Counted from the stretch's first letter, positions 27,596 to 36,206 are shown. The stretch is 64,000 bases of DNA from Opitutia bacterium (GCA_016217545.1 JACRHT010000016.1:434001-498000), one strand, 5' to 3'. The notes: a model not told the origin generated them from the letters alone. Numbers and translations are program-made.

Positions 27596-29613
27596 CGTCC
27601 AGAAGCGAGTTTCAGAACCAGCACGAAAAGCGCGATGATGCCGCCGGAGACCGCGCAGCAGACCGCGAAGCCCACCGCGTCCTCCCGCGTCCAGCGCGCG
27701 AACTCCCAATCCGTGCGCGGGAAGAGCTTGGTGTGATCGAAACGCGTTGGCGCGCGGCGCGTCTTCTCGACCTCCTCCGCGTCGAGCTCCGGCGTCTCCG
27801 CCACCGGCGTCTTCATCTTGCCGTAGAAGAAATCCGTGCGCGCCTTCTCGGTGCGCGGCGTGAAATAGCTGACGAGGATCAGCAGCAGGAACGGGAACAT
27901 GCCGTCGACGAAGAACTGCGCCGTCTCGCGCCCGTTCGGAGTCAGCCGCGCGGTGTTCACGCCCACGCGGTCGAGCAGCCAGCACTCGAAGTTGAAGCGC
28001 CCCTTGCCCTCCAGCGCGCTGTCCTCGCGGGTCGGATCGGTGCGCACCAGCTGCCGCCAATAGACCGGCGTCGGCCGCCCGTCGGTGCCCGTCCCGGTGA
28101 TCGCAAGCGACGGCGCCTGGCGAATCGCGGGAACGAAGTCGCTCACCAGCGGAACCACGAGGATCGCCAGCACGCTGACGATCACGGAAACCCACACCGC
28201 CTGCGCCGTGAGCCTCCGCCAGAAAAAGATCATGAACACCGCCGCGCCGAACGGCACGTTCACCGTCAGCACCAGCACGACGATCGCCTGCAGGTTGTCC
28301 ATCAGGATCGCCGAGACGACGCCCATCGCCAGCACCGCCACCACCGTCAGCCGCGCCGCCACCAGCGCCTGCTCCGACGTCGCATCCGGCCGGAAGTGCC
28401 GGTAGAAATTCCGCACCGCGAGCGACGAGATCGCCAGCGCCTTGGCCGCCAGCGTCGACATCGTGCCGGCCAACACGCCCGCGAGCATCAGGCCGACGAG
28501 GCCCGGCCCGAGCAGCTGCTTCGACATCGTGCCCCACGTCATGTCCGGATCGGACAACCCGCCGACGCCGAACATCGCGATCGCGATCAACCCCGTGAAC
28601 GCCCACAGGATGATCATGAACCGCTTCAGGTAATTGCCGGTCACACCGAAGCGCGCCGCGAACTCGTTCTTCGCGGAACCGAAGATCGTCATGTTGTGGC
28701 TCAGGGCGTGGATTTGCACGATGCTGACGAGCAGCACCGCCGCGATGAACCACAGCGAAATGCCCGGCCCGGCGAACAGGTCCGTCATCTGCTGCGGCAC
28801 GCGCTGCGCGAATTCCTTCCATCCTCCGATCGCCGCGATGCCCGTCGGGATGAGGATCACGGAAAAGACGATGATCAGCACGCTCTGCAGTCCCTCGTTC
28901 ACCGCCGCCGCCGACATGCCGCCGAGCACGATGTAGGCGCCCACGATCGCCGTGAACGCGAGGTAGAATGGCACCGGGTTGAGCAACGTGATGTAGTTGC
29001 GCAGCTCGCCGCGCGCGTATTGGTCGCGCAGATCGGTCAGCTCCGCCTGCTGCGCCGCCGCGAGCGGACCCGCCGTCGCCGCGCGCTCGAGCTTCTTGTA
29101 TTGCTCGTAGCGTTGCACCGACACCTGCTCGGCGACCGTCATCTGCACCTCGGTCTTCACCACGAGTGACGATGCGATCTTGTAGGCGACGAAATTCGCG
29201 AAACCGAGAAACACGCACGCCACCGCCACCTGGCTCAGCGTATAGAGGCGGCTGAGCCCGCGGCTCGCGAAGCGATCCTCGAACAAGTCGGCGGACGTCA
29301 TCAGCCGCACGCGCCGGAACCACACGTTCATGAACCAAAAATACGGATTCATGAACACGGTCTGGAAAGAGAACCACACGCCCGCCACGCCGCGCTGGTA
29401 GACGAGGCTCGCCGTGCTCACCGCGCCCTGCGGCTCGGTCGCGTTGCCGAACGAGAGGAAGAACTGGTAGAGTTTGCCCAGCTTCCGGCCCGCGAGGAAG
29501 AAGCCCTCCTCGCTCTTCGTCGCTTTCGACGCTCGCTGCCCGATCATGATGACCGCCGCGAAATAGGCGGCGACCACCGCGATGTCCAACCAGTGCAGGC
29601 TGCCGAAGATCAT
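27592..29613 (-). CDS. sodium:solute symporter, large variant
   Basis: 673 residues, longer than a standard SSS transporter. Helix 1 (LDIAVVAAYFAAVIMIGQRA) is followed by ATKSEEGFFLAGRKLG, the family signature. About 14 hydrophobic segments are visible. Two large hydrophilic insertions stand out: a charged, coiled-coil-like loop at residues ~150-205 (VQRYEQYKKLERAATAGPL) and another at ~530-590. Lead gene of the rhamnose mutarotase operon; a sugar or sugar-acid importer. Confidence 0.88.
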   Translation of the reverse strand: MIFGSLHWLDIAVVAAYFAAVIMIGQRASKATKSEEGFFLAGRKLGKLYQFFLSFGNATEPQGAVSTASLVYQRGVAGVWFSFQTVFMNPYFWFMNVWFRRVRLMTSADLFEDRFASRGLSRLYTLSQVAVACVFLGFANFVAYKIASSLVVKTEVQMTVAEQVSVQRYEQYKKLERAATAGPLAAAQQAELTDLRDQYARGELRNYITLLNPVPFYLAFTAIVGAYIVLGGMSAAAVNEGLQSVLIIVFSVILIPTGIAAIGGWKEFAQRVPQQMTDLFAGPGISLWFIAAVLLVSIVQIHALSHNMTIFGSAKNEFAARFGVTGNYLKRFMIILWAFTGLIAIAMFGVGGLSDPDMTWGTMSKQLLGPGLVGLMLAGVLAGTMSTLAAKALAISSLAVRNFYRHFRPDATSEQALVAARLTVVAVLAMGVVSAILMDNLQAIVVLVLTVNVPFGAAVFMIFFWRRLTAQAVWVSVIVSVLAILVVPLVSDFVPAIRQAPSLAITGTGTDGRPTPVYWRQLVRTDPTREDSALEGKGRFNFECWLLDRVGVNTARLTPNGRETAQFFVDGMFPFLLLILVSYFTPRTEKARTDFFYGKMKTPVAETPELDAEEVEKTRRAPTRFDHTKLFPRTDWEFARWTREDAVGFAVCCAVSGGIIALFVLVLKLASGR

Positions 29614-29856
29614 CAGAGTTTTGGGGTGTGGCGAGGGAGCGACGGAACCGCACTCACAGGCGTTCGCACGGGTTCAGGGGCAACAGCGCGCCGTCAAACT
29701 ACGGCCCGCCCCCGCAGCGACCACGCCGCAGATTCCTGACAGTCCGACCTTGGCCCAAGCGCGAGGATTCACTCCGCAAGCGTGTCCGCGGTCGTTTTCC
29801 CGCGCGAACTCAATCTGCCACCGGGAGGGCCCGCGAGCCATCGCCGTGCGTCACGT

Positions 29857-29880
29857 GGAGGGCCCGCGTCCCCGCGGGCC
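29857..29880. repeat. 24-bp GC palindrome, copy 1
   Basis: GGCCCGCG-TCCC-CGCGGGCC hairpin preceded by GGAG; identical to the copy at 29983-30006, 126 bp downstream. Confidence 0.85.
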
Positions 29881-29982
29881 GCTTGTCCGCTCGCGCACGC
29901 GATCCCCGCTTCACGCCGTGGCACCCGTCGCGACGTGTCAGAACGGTCCTCGGACAAACGCGTCCGGTGCGCGGCCTCGTGC

Positions 29983-30006
29983 GGAGGGCCCGCGTCCCCG
30001 CGGGCC
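29983..30006. repeat. 24-bp GC palindrome, copy 2
   Basis: Second identical copy of the GGAG-led hairpin at 29857-29880. Could form a strong RNA hairpin in the untranslated leader of the downstream oxidoreductase gene. Confidence 0.85.
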
Positions 30007-30118
30007 GTCGCGCGTGTCGTCAAACTGTCAGTCGCGCCCGCGCCTCCATTTCGCAGCCACCGCCGCCAACCTTGCTCTGCCTTGCGGCCCGCGCCGCATT
30101 CGGCGAATCTCCCTTTCC

Positions 30119-31465
30119 ATGGCCACCCAACGCATCGCGCTCGTCGGCACCGGCGGTCGCGCCCTTTCGTTCGTCGAACCCGTTTTCGCCCGCTATCGCG
30201 CAAACAACGAGCTGGTCGCTTTCCTCGACCCCAGCCCCACGCGCATGGCCTACTACAACGAGCTCATCGGCTCGCGCTGGTCCGCCACGCCCGTGCCGAC
30301 GTTCACCCCGGCGCAGTTCGACGAGATGCTGCGCACCACGCGCCCGCAGATCGTGATCGTCTGCTCGGTCGACGCCACGCACCACGACTACATCGTGCGC
30401 GCGCTCCGCGCCGGCTGCGACGTCATCACGGAGAAGCCGCTAACGATCGACGCCGAGAAATGCGCCGCCATCCTCGCCGCGCAGCGCGAGAGCGGCCGCC
30501 GCGTGCGCGTCGCCTTCAACTACCGCTGGGGGCCGTTCCGCACCAAAGTCCGCGAACTTCTCGCCGGCGGCACCATTGGCCGCGTGCAATCGGTCAACCT
30601 CGAGTATCTCCTCGATACCTCGCACGGCGCCGACTACTTCCGCCGCTGGCACTCGCACATGGCGCAGTCCGGCGGCCTGCTCGTCCACAAGTCCACGCAT
30701 CACTTCGACCTCGTGAACTGGTGGCTCGACGCCATCCCCGCGCAGGTCTTCGCGCATGGCTCGCTCGTCTACTACGGCAAGCAAAACGCCCTCGCGCGCG
30801 GCGACCAGCGCTGGACCAGCTACCCGCGCTACACCGGCGCCGCGACCGGAGATGACCCCTTCAAGCTCGACCTCGCCGAGAGCGAGAGCTTCCGCCGCCT
30901 CTATCTCGACGCCGAAAAAGACACCGGCTACCTGCGCGATCAAAACGTCTTCCGCAACGGCATCGACATCTACGACCAGATGTCCGCGCTCGTGCGCTAC
31001 CGCACCGGCCAGGTCCTCAACTACTCGCTCGTCGCCTACAGCCCGCGCGAAGGCATGCGCGTCACCTTCAACGGCGACCGCGGCCGCCTTGAGTATCACG
31101 AGTTCATCGGCTCGCACATGAACCGCGCCGTCGTCAGCTCCGAGTTCAAGCTCGAGCAACACGGCAGCGCCGAAGCCGAGGGCGAGTGGATCCGCGTCTT
31201 CCCGCATTTCCAGCCGAGCTACATCGTCCCGATGCCGCCCGCCACAGGGCCGCACGGCGGCGCCGACGAAGTGATGACCGAGCAACTCTTCTCGCCCGCG
31301 CCGCCCGCCGATCCGTGGCAGCGCTCCGCCGGCCACGAGCAAGGCGCCGCCTCCATCCTCGTCGGCATCGCCGCCAACCGCTCGATCAAGACCGGCGCGC
31401 CCGTCGTCATCACCGACCTCGTCCCGCTCGCCCCATCCGCGCAAAAGCTCAGCGAACTCGTGTGA
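30119..31465 (+). CDS. Gfo/Idh/MocA-family oxidoreductase
   Basis: 448 residues. RIALVGTGGRALSFVEPVFA is the dinucleotide-binding start, VITEKPLTIDAEKC the conserved EKP region, and FNYRWGPFRTKVRELL plus HKSTHHFDLVNWWLD the C-terminal substrate domain. This subclass (~430-450 residues) is common in Verrucomicrobiota and Bacteroidota polysaccharide clusters. The ATG at 30119 fits the Rossmann start; the frame is open upstream through the repeat-rich leader. The stop overlaps a GTG that can start the esterase gene. Confidence 0.88.
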   Translation: MATQRIALVGTGGRALSFVEPVFARYRANNELVAFLDPSPTRMAYYNELIGSRWSATPVPTFTPAQFDEMLRTTRPQIVIVCSVDATHHDYIVRALRAGCDVITEKPLTIDAEKCAAILAAQRESGRRVRVAFNYRWGPFRTKVRELLAGGTIGRVQSVNLEYLLDTSHGADYFRRWHSHMAQSGGLLVHKSTHHFDLVNWWLDAIPAQVFAHGSLVYYGKQNALARGDQRWTSYPRYTGAATGDDPFKLDLAESESFRRLYLDAEKDTGYLRDQNVFRNGIDIYDQMSALVRYRTGQVLNYSLVAYSPREGMRVTFNGDRGRLEYHEFIGSHMNRAVVSSEFKLEQHGSAEAEGEWIRVFPHFQPSYIVPMPPATGPHGGADEVMTEQLFSPAPPADPWQRSAGHEQGAASILVGIAANRSIKTGAPVVITDLVPLAPSAQKLSELV

Positions 31466-32916
31466 ACTCGCCGCACCACACTTCCAAGGTAGGACGCGAC
31501 CGCTGGGCGCGCCGCAAGGACGCTCGCGGGCGGCCCAGCGGTCCGCCCCTACCTCGACACAATCTCGTCCGCGCGTTCTTCCCGCTCCACGCGCTCCTCC
31601 TCTTCAGTTTGTCATCGCGAGGCGCGCGCAGCGCGCCGTGGCGATCCATCTGTTCCTCTTTCTCGGCGTCCGCCTGTCTCCTCGCGCTCTTCCCGCTCCT
31701 CTCCGCGTTCCCCCTCGCGAGCACCGTCCGCGCCGCGCCGTCCGCGCCCCGCGAGTTCGACCTCACCCAACCCGCCGCTCTCGGCGCCTACACTCCCGCC
31801 AACGGCGCCGGCTTCGACCTCGGCACGCGCCCGCAAGACAACGCGCCGTTCTATTTCTCCGTCGCTGCGCCCGAGGGAAATTACCGCGTCACCGTCGTCC
31901 TCGGCGACGCCGCCGCGCCCGCTGCCACGCTCGTGCGCGCCGAGTCGCGCCGCCTCATGCTCGCCACCGTCGCGACCGCCGCCGGCGAGTTCGCCACGCG
32001 CTCGTTCATCGCGAACGTCCGCCACGCCGCGCTCCCGCCTCCGCCCGCCAACGCGCCCGGCGCCAGCGCCGTCGCGCTCAAGCCGCGCGAGCAAGGCTCG
32101 TTCACCTGGGACGACAAGCTCACGCTCGAGTTCAACGGCCCCGCGCCACGCGTGCGCTCGATCCGCATCGAGCCGGTCGACGTGCCGACCGTTTTCCTCC
32201 TCGGCGACTCCACTGTCACCGACCAGCGCTCCGATCCCGCCGCGAGCTGGGGTCAGATGCTGCCGTGCTTCTTCCGCGCCAACATAGCCGTCGCCAACCA
32301 CGCCGAGTCGGGCGAGACGATGAAATCCTTCCTCGCCGAAAGCCGCCTCGCCAAGGTCCTCAGCCTCACGCGCCGCGGCGACTGGATGCTGATTCAGTTC
32401 GGCCACAACGATCAGAAAGCCAACTGGCCGCAGACCTACGCCGAGGCACGCACCACCTTCCGCGCCTACCTCAAAGCCTTCATCGCCGAAGCGAAACTCC
32501 GCGACGTGCAGCCGATCCTCGTGACCTCGCCTGAGCGCCGCACCTTCGGCCCCGACGGCAAGATCCGCAGCACGCATGGCGACTATCCGGCCGTCGTCCA
32601 GCAAGTCGCCGCCGAGGAGAAAATTCCCTGCCTCGACCTGCGCGCCGCCAGCGCCGCTTTCTACGAAGCCCTCGGCCCGCAACGCGCCCCGCTCGCCTTC
32701 AACGACAGCGGCAAGGACGCCACGCACCACAACTCCTACGGCGCCTACCTCCTCGCCGCCTGCATCGCCGACGCCATCAAGCGCGCCGCGCCCGCGCTCG
32801 CCGCCCACCTCGCGCCGGACTTCGCCGGCTTCGATCCGCGCCACCCGCCCGCGCCCGAATCGCTCCCCTTCCCCGCCAGCCCGACCCACACCGAGGAGAA
32901 GATCGCCGGCAACTAG
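31462..32916 (+). CDS. CE12-type SGNH rhamnogalacturonan acetylesterase, secreted
   Basis: About 484 residues from the GTG at 31462, which overlaps the upstream stop (GTGA). SGNH blocks are clear: S250 in LLGDSTVTDQ, N316 in FGHNDQK, and D419/H422 in KDATHHNSYG, the CE12 pattern of rhamnogalacturonan acetylesterases. An N-terminal sandwich (about residues 95-240) precedes the esterase domain. The first ~90 residues are encoded by two different dispersed repeats and a hydrophobic stretch (LLALFPLLSAFPLAS), so the true start is uncertain. It would deacetylate pectin backbones. Confidence 0.85.
   Translation: MNSPHHTSKVGRDRWARRKDARGRPSGPPLPRHNLVRAFFPLHALLLFSLSSRGARSAPWRSICSSFSASACLLALFPLLSAFPLASTVRAAPSAPREFDLTQPAALGAYTPANGAGFDLGTRPQDNAPFYFSVAAPEGNYRVTVVLGDAAAPAATLVRAESRRLMLATVATAAGEFATRSFIANVRHAALPPPPANAPGASAVALKPREQGSFTWDDKLTLEFNGPAPRVRSIRIEPVDVPTVFLLGDSTVTDQRSDPAASWGQMLPCFFRANIAVANHAESGETMKSFLAESRLAKVLSLTRRGDWMLIQFGHNDQKANWPQTYAEARTTFRAYLKAFIAEAKLRDVQPILVTSPERRTFGPDGKIRSTHGDYPAVVQQVAAEEKIPCLDLRAASAAFYEALGPQRAPLAFNDSGKDATHHNSYGAYLLAACIADAIKRAAPALAAHLAPDFAGFDPRHPPAPESLPFPASPTHTEEKIAGN
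31488..31553. repeat. palindromic repeat GGTAGGACGCG...CCCCTACC
   Basis: 66-bp inverted repeat: GGACGCGACCGCTGGGC at the left pairs with GCCCAGCGGTCCG at the right, ends GGTAGG and CCTACC. Lies just after the oxidoreductase stop, in the putative leader of the esterase. Confidence 0.85.
31611..31648. repeat. partial copy of GTCATCGCGAGG repeat
   Basis: 38 bp nearly identical to the first half of the element at 1530-1603 (GTCATCGCGAGGCGCGCGCAG..., ending GGCGATCCA). In the esterase leader. Confidence 0.8.
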
Positions 32917-32945
32917 CGCAACTCGAGTTGACGGGCCTCCGTTTT

Positions 32946-33001
32946 GGTAGGGCGGCGAGTCCGTTCACCGCCGCGACGCGGAGCGGAATCCGCGCCCTAC
33001 C
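32946..33001. repeat. palindromic repeat GGTAGGGCG...CGCCCTACC
   Basis: 56-bp element with ends GGTAGGGCG and CGCGCCCTACC, between the esterase stop and the truncated integrase. Together with ~50 bp of plain sequence it fills the place where the integrase catalytic domain should be. Confidence 0.8.
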
Positions 33002-33048
33002 CTCGACTGCGAGCAGCCACCGGCGACGTAAACCGGCTCTACCGCGAT

Positions 33049-33780
33049 TTAAATTGAAGCGTAGCTGCATTGCGGAGGAACGAGCCCCCCCACGAGCCCT
33101 CCGCCCTCAGTCCTCCGTCTTTCGATCCAGCGGACTCCGCACGCCGAGCCCCGGCCGCATGGGCACAAAACCGAAGCGCACAACGCCTGCCGCTGCCCCG
33201 AAGCGCTCGCCCGCCCCTGCACCGCCAGTTCAGTCAGAAACGCCTGCACCTCGGCCCCGCTCGCCGCATGGGGCGAACGCGGCGCCAGATACGCCGCAAA
33301 TCGGCGGGCCCACGCGCGGTAACTGTATTCCGTGCGCCAGAGCAGTCCGCGCAGACGCATCGTCTTCACCAACGCCCGCTCCCAATCCGGCCCACCCAAA
33401 TCTTGTCCCGCCGGCTTCGGCTCCATCGGACGCCACCGCCTCTCGCCGCGATCAGCCCGCACGCCCTCGCTGCCTCCATCCTCCTCGGCTGCTTCGGCCC
33501 CGGACCGTCCGCTCGCGGCATTCGCTCCGGCATTCGGCGCCTTCCCTCGCGCCGCCTGCACGAACCATCGCAACGCCGCGCGCACGGGCCCGCGGCGCGA
33601 ATTCTCGTGCGCCTCCACATACTGCTTGGCCAGCCTCACCGTTACCGGCACGTGTCGCGTTTTGCAGAACTTGAGCAGGGCGATGACCTCCTGCCGATAC
33701 GACTCCTCGACGGCAGAGCCTAGGCCTGCCGTCGCCAAAACCTCCTTCCAATTCGGAAAAGACAAGGGCGTGGTGTCCAT
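33049..33780 (-). pseudogene. intI: integron integrase, catalytic domain lost
   Basis: The reading frame keeps an N-terminal extra region (FPNWKEVLATAGLGSAVEES...LLKFCKTRHVPVTVRLAKQY) and the core-binding SAM-like domain typical of IntI (MRLRGLLWRTEYSYRAWARR, EVQAFLTELAVQGRASASGQ). Homology stops near 33170; after that the frame runs into unrelated sequence and ends at 33049. The catalytic domain with the Arg, His and Tyr residues is absent, and the 250 bp beyond hold only a repeat. The start at 33780 gives MDTTPLSFPNW; an ATG at 33861 is possible. Orientation, divergent from the array, is canonical. Confidence 0.85.
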
Positions 33781-33861
33781 CTGTTGCGCACCGGCCCTAT
33801 GCGCCCGCAAGTTGAGCCTTACGCCGGCCAGAATCAACGCGCCCAAAGCTCTACTCGACAA

Positions 33862-33958
33862 ATTCGAACGTTGATCTTCATCGGGTTAGCGCTTCCATCC
33901 CCCAACGGGCCACACTGTTGTTATCATCAACTCAGTTACGTTGAATATACTGATCGGC
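33862..33958 (+). other. attI-like primary recombination site and leader
   Basis: Lies between intI and cassette 1. The cassette junction box is GATCGGC at 33952-33958, the same box found at many attC ends. A TATACT at 33946-33951 would make a -10 element directly before the first cassette, but no good -35 is seen at the right distance, so a Pc promoter is only tentative. Confidence 0.65.
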
Positions 33959-33965
33959 GGAAGAG

Positions 33966-34214
33966 ATGAGCGAAGAAGAAAAGAATCGGTCTCGTGATTC
34001 GAGCGTGCTGCTCACGCTGGCTTCAGGTGCATTGTCATTTGTTTTGCTTGGCGTCGCCGTTGCTTCGCTCCTTCGCGGACAAGCAGAGAAGATTTGGGGA
34101 GTCCTTATTTTCGGCATCATCAATGGGCTCATTTGTGTGTTCAGCTGGCTCCGCGCGTATCGTCCGAAGCCGCAAGAGCCGATCCAGGCGGCAGAGACAA
34201 CGCGCGGGAAGTGA
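33966..34214 (+). CDS. cassette 1: small two-helix membrane protein
   Basis: 82 residues. A charged start (SEEEKNRSRD) precedes two hydrophobic helices (VLLTLASGALSFVLLGVAVA and WGVLIFGIINGLICVFSWL). The last 12 residues, EPIQAAETTRGK, are translated from attC 1, whose 5' box falls inside the gene. A purine-rich GCGGAAGAG just after the junction box serves as ribosome binding site. No family recognised. Confidence 0.7.
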   Translation: MSEEEKNRSRDSSVLLTLASGALSFVLLGVAVASLLRGQAEKIWGVLIFGIINGLICVFSWLRAYRPKPQEPIQAAETTRGK

Positions 34215-34311
34215 CCGTAATTCGCATGGCCCAGCTCCGCTCAGCATCTCCTGTAATTCGAAAAGGCTCAATCCACGCTCGCCCGCGCGTGTCTCACCTT
34301 TAACGTTGGCC
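34178..34311 (+). repeat. attC 1 (134 bp)
   Basis: R'' GCCGATC (34178), R' GTTGGCC (34305). Inner arms AGAGACA-ACGCGCGGG and CCCGCGCGTGTCTCA are inverted. R'' is the exact complement of the box that opens cassette 1 (GATCGGC). Confidence 0.93.
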
Positions 34312-34318
34312 GAAGAAA

Positions 34319-34852
34319 ATGTTTCGCCGTCTTCTATCCGTCCTCCTTCCCGTCGCGTTGGTTGGCGCTGCCGAGCCACCGAAGATGAAGCCCATCGTTT
34401 ATCGTGGCGGCATCATCACGTTTCGTGTGCCAGCCACATGGAAGGAAGAGTATGAGGCCGAAGGCGGCGGCACATTCTATGACGACCGGCCCGACAGCGG
34501 CACGCTGCGCCTCAATGTCCTGACTTTCAAAGCACCCGAGGGAAAGCCAGCGGTAGACGGCTATGCTCATTTCGCTGCGACACCGCTGAAGGAGGGCGAA
34601 CGGCTCATCCGGACGCCGAATGGCGACGGCCTGAAGTTGTCCAAGAAGTCAGCGGAAGAAAGAGGGACCAAGATTGATTTGTATTCTTGGCAGCTCGCAC
34701 ACAGTGCGCCCCCGGAGAAGTTCTATATCGCGTCCTTCACTTGGACGATACTTGCTTCCCAAAGCAGTGATCGGAAGTTTCAGCAGGAGATGGCCTTTCT
34801 TATCGATGAGATTTCACGCGCACAGTTTCACCCCGACCTCGGAAAGCTCTGA
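34319..34852 (+). CDS. cassette 2: secreted protein of unknown function
   Basis: 177 residues: a signal peptide (FRRLLSVLLPVALVGAAEPP), then an alpha/beta domain of about 150 residues (YRGGIITFRVPATWKEEYEA, GTLRLNVLTFKAPEG, FYIASFTWTILASQ). The fold outline is reminiscent of PsbP/DUF1795-like single-domain proteins, but this is only an impression. Stop just before attC 2, so no attC tail. Own purine-rich RBS (CGAAGAAA). Confidence 0.7.
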   Translation: MFRRLLSVLLPVALVGAAEPPKMKPIVYRGGIITFRVPATWKEEYEAEGGGTFYDDRPDSGTLRLNVLTFKAPEGKPAVDGYAHFAATPLKEGERLIRTPNGDGLKLSKKSAEERGTKIDLYSWQLAHSAPPEKFYIASFTWTILASQSSDRKFQQEMAFLIDEISRAQFHPDLGKL

Positions 34853-34855
34853 AGG

Positions 34856-34925
34856 GGCCAACCAGGCGGCACAGACAACTCGGGGGAGCTGCGCTCCCCT
34901 CCGTGTCTGACCTTGGACGTTGGCG
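34856..34925 (+). repeat. attC 2 (70 bp)
   Basis: R'' GGCCAAC, R' GTTGGCG. Short class with core hairpin GGGGAGC-TGC-GCTCCCC and arms ACAGACA/TGTCTG. R'' is the exact complement of GTTGGCC, which opens cassette 2. Confidence 0.92.
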
Positions 34926-34929
34926 AAAG

Positions 34930-35373
34930 ATGAAATCATTAGAACGAGCCACATCATGGATGGACTCGACTCCAGTCTTGGCATTCTTTTTCGCGGTTTC
35001 GGTCTTCGGTGTTTCGATGGGCACGTGGGTTGTCGTCATGCAGTGGCTCGAAGGAAAAGAAGCTTGGGCGGCGTTTCCCTTCATCGCCCTTTGGTCATGG
35101 GGAGCGTGGAGCTCGTTCAAGACATGGAAGATCAAGAAAGAGGCCGAATCTTCTGAGAGGAAGCGATTGTCTGCAGTGGTGGCAGAGATCGTTCTGGTTG
35201 GCACGCCCCTCAAAGACGCTGTTCAGTCAGCTCGGGATCGCCTGAGCGCTGAAGGCCTGACCCGCTACCGACAGCTTTCTAGTCGAGCAATGAGTGCGGA
35301 GTTCGACATGGGTCCCCGCATGATACGGATCGTATCCGTTGATGGAAATGTCTCGGGTTTTGATGTCGTTTGA
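34930..35373 (+). CDS. cassette 3: two-helix membrane protein with soluble C-terminal domain
   Basis: 147 residues. Helices at TPVLAFFFAVSVFGVSMGTW and AWAAFPFIALWSWGAWSSF, then a basic stretch (KTWKIKKEAESSERKR) and an ~80-residue cytoplasmic domain (DAVQSARDRLSAEGLTRYRQ). Start set at 34930 because upstream codons lie in attC 2. No family recognised. Confidence 0.7.
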   Translation: MKSLERATSWMDSTPVLAFFFAVSVFGVSMGTWVVVMQWLEGKEAWAAFPFIALWSWGAWSSFKTWKIKKEAESSERKRLSAVVAEIVLVGTPLKDAVQSARDRLSAEGLTRYRQLSSRAMSAEFDMGPRMIRIVSVDGNVSGFDVV

Positions 35374-35377
35374 AGAC

Positions 35378-35463
35378 GCCGATCCAGCCGCCACAGCCCA
35401 ACGCCCTTGCTCTCACCGAAATCGCCCATGATAAAGCAGCATGGCTCACCTTAAACGATCGGC
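35378..35463 (+). repeat. attC 3 (86 bp, atypical core)
   Basis: R'' GCCGATC, R' GATCGGC. The interior differs from other sites (no long GC hairpin; ACAGCCCAACGCC...GGCTCACC arms weak). It is the only site whose R'' does not match the box opening its own cassette (GTTGGCG). Confidence 0.75.
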
Positions 35464-35468
35464 GGAAG

Positions 35469-35714
35469 ATGTTTCGTTTCCACAAAGCGCTTTGGGGCAC
35501 ACTCGCCACTGTTCTGTCTTGCGCGGCCATTTACTGCGTAGTTGGCGGTCGGCCGGAAGAAGCTACGTGGGCCGAGCGCCTCAGGGCTTCCGGCGGGTTT
35601 CTGGCCTTCGCTCTTCTTTTCGCAGCCGGCTTCCAGCGCGAGTTCAAGCTGGAGCGAAAAGAGAAAGCCAAGAAAGAGCCAATCCAGCCGCCAGAGGCAA
35701 CGCGCGGGAAGTGA
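35469..35714 (+). CDS. cassette 4: small two-helix membrane protein with attC tail
   Basis: 81 residues. Helices ALWGTLATVLSCAAIYCVVG and SGGFLAFALLFAAGFQ flank a short acidic loop, followed by a basic stretch (REFKLERKEKAKK) and the attC-encoded tail EPIQPPEATRGK. The frame is open upstream through attC 3, but the ATG at 35469 follows the purine-rich GGCGGAAG at the expected spacing. Confidence 0.7.
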   Translation: MFRFHKALWGTLATVLSCAAIYCVVGGRPEEATWAERLRASGGFLAFALLFAAGFQREFKLERKEKAKKEPIQPPEATRGK

Positions 35715-35811
35715 CCGTAATTCGCATGGCCCAGCTCCGCTCAATATTTTCCGTCGTTCAAAAGGGCTCACTCCACGCTCGCCCGCGCGTGTCTCACCTT
35801 TAACGTTCGGC
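35678..35811 (+). repeat. attC 4 (134 bp)
   Basis: R'' GCCAATC (one mismatch to the complement of GATCGGC opening cassette 4), R' GTTCGGC. Long class, arms as in attC 1. Confidence 0.92.
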
Positions 35812-35827
35812 AGAAGAAAAGACCACT

Positions 35828-36061
35828 ATGCAAGAACCTTCCCCTGCTCCGCTGCTAGCGCAGTTGGCTCCCCTTATCATAGTCTGCGCCGGCCTAGCGT
35901 TTGTGCTAGCTCCTATCGCCAGAAGAAAGGGCCGGTCTCCGCTGCTAGCTCTACTGGCCTTCGTCCCGCTGGTGAACATGATGTTCGCCATTTGGCTCTG
36001 CTCTCTCACCGACGCTGCGGTCCTCAAAGACATCGAGATGCTGAAACAGACCCGAAGATAA
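35828..36061 (+). CDS. cassette 5: small two-helix membrane protein
   Basis: 77 residues. Two helices (LAQLAPLIIVCAGLAFVLAP, LLALLAFVPLVNMMFAIWL) separated by the basic turn IARRKGRSP, then a short charged tail. The layout resembles minimal superinfection-immunity or PLD-N-like membrane proteins, without a firm match. Stop just before attC 5. Confidence 0.68.
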   Translation: MQEPSPAPLLAQLAPLIIVCAGLAFVLAPIARRKGRSPLLALLAFVPLVNMMFAIWLCSLTDAAVLKDIEMLKQTRR

Positions 36062-36067
36062 GAAAGA

Positions 36068-36201
36068 GCCGATCCAGTCGGCAGAGACAACGCGCGAGAA
36101 GTGACCGTAATTCGCGTGGCCCAGCTCCGCTCAGCATCTCCCGCTTGCCCAAAGGGCTCACTCCACGCCCGCCCGCGCGTGTCTCACCTTTAACGTTGGG
36201 C
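36068..36201 (+). repeat. attC 5 (134 bp)
   Basis: R'' GCCGATC (one mismatch to the complement of GTTCGGC), R' GTTGGGC. Long class. Confidence 0.92.
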
Positions 36202-36206
36202 GAAAC

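Larger units (their letters stand above)
29614..30118. promoter_or_regulatory. divergent intergenic region with duplicated 24-bp repeat
   Basis: About 505 bases between divergent operons, so it should contain both promoters; none is clear by eye. It holds two identical 24-bp copies of a GC palindrome core (starting GGAGGGCCCGCG, ending CGCGGGCC) at 29857-29880 and 29983-30006, plus a partial GGAGGGCCCGCG at 29824-29835. Confidence 0.5.

Noticed and set aside
27596-29653. Upstream extension of the Gfo/Idh/MocA gene to 29653
   Set aside because: That part is the shadow of the symporter gene in another frame; the ATG at 27595 overlaps the symporter stop and starts a Rossmann fold.
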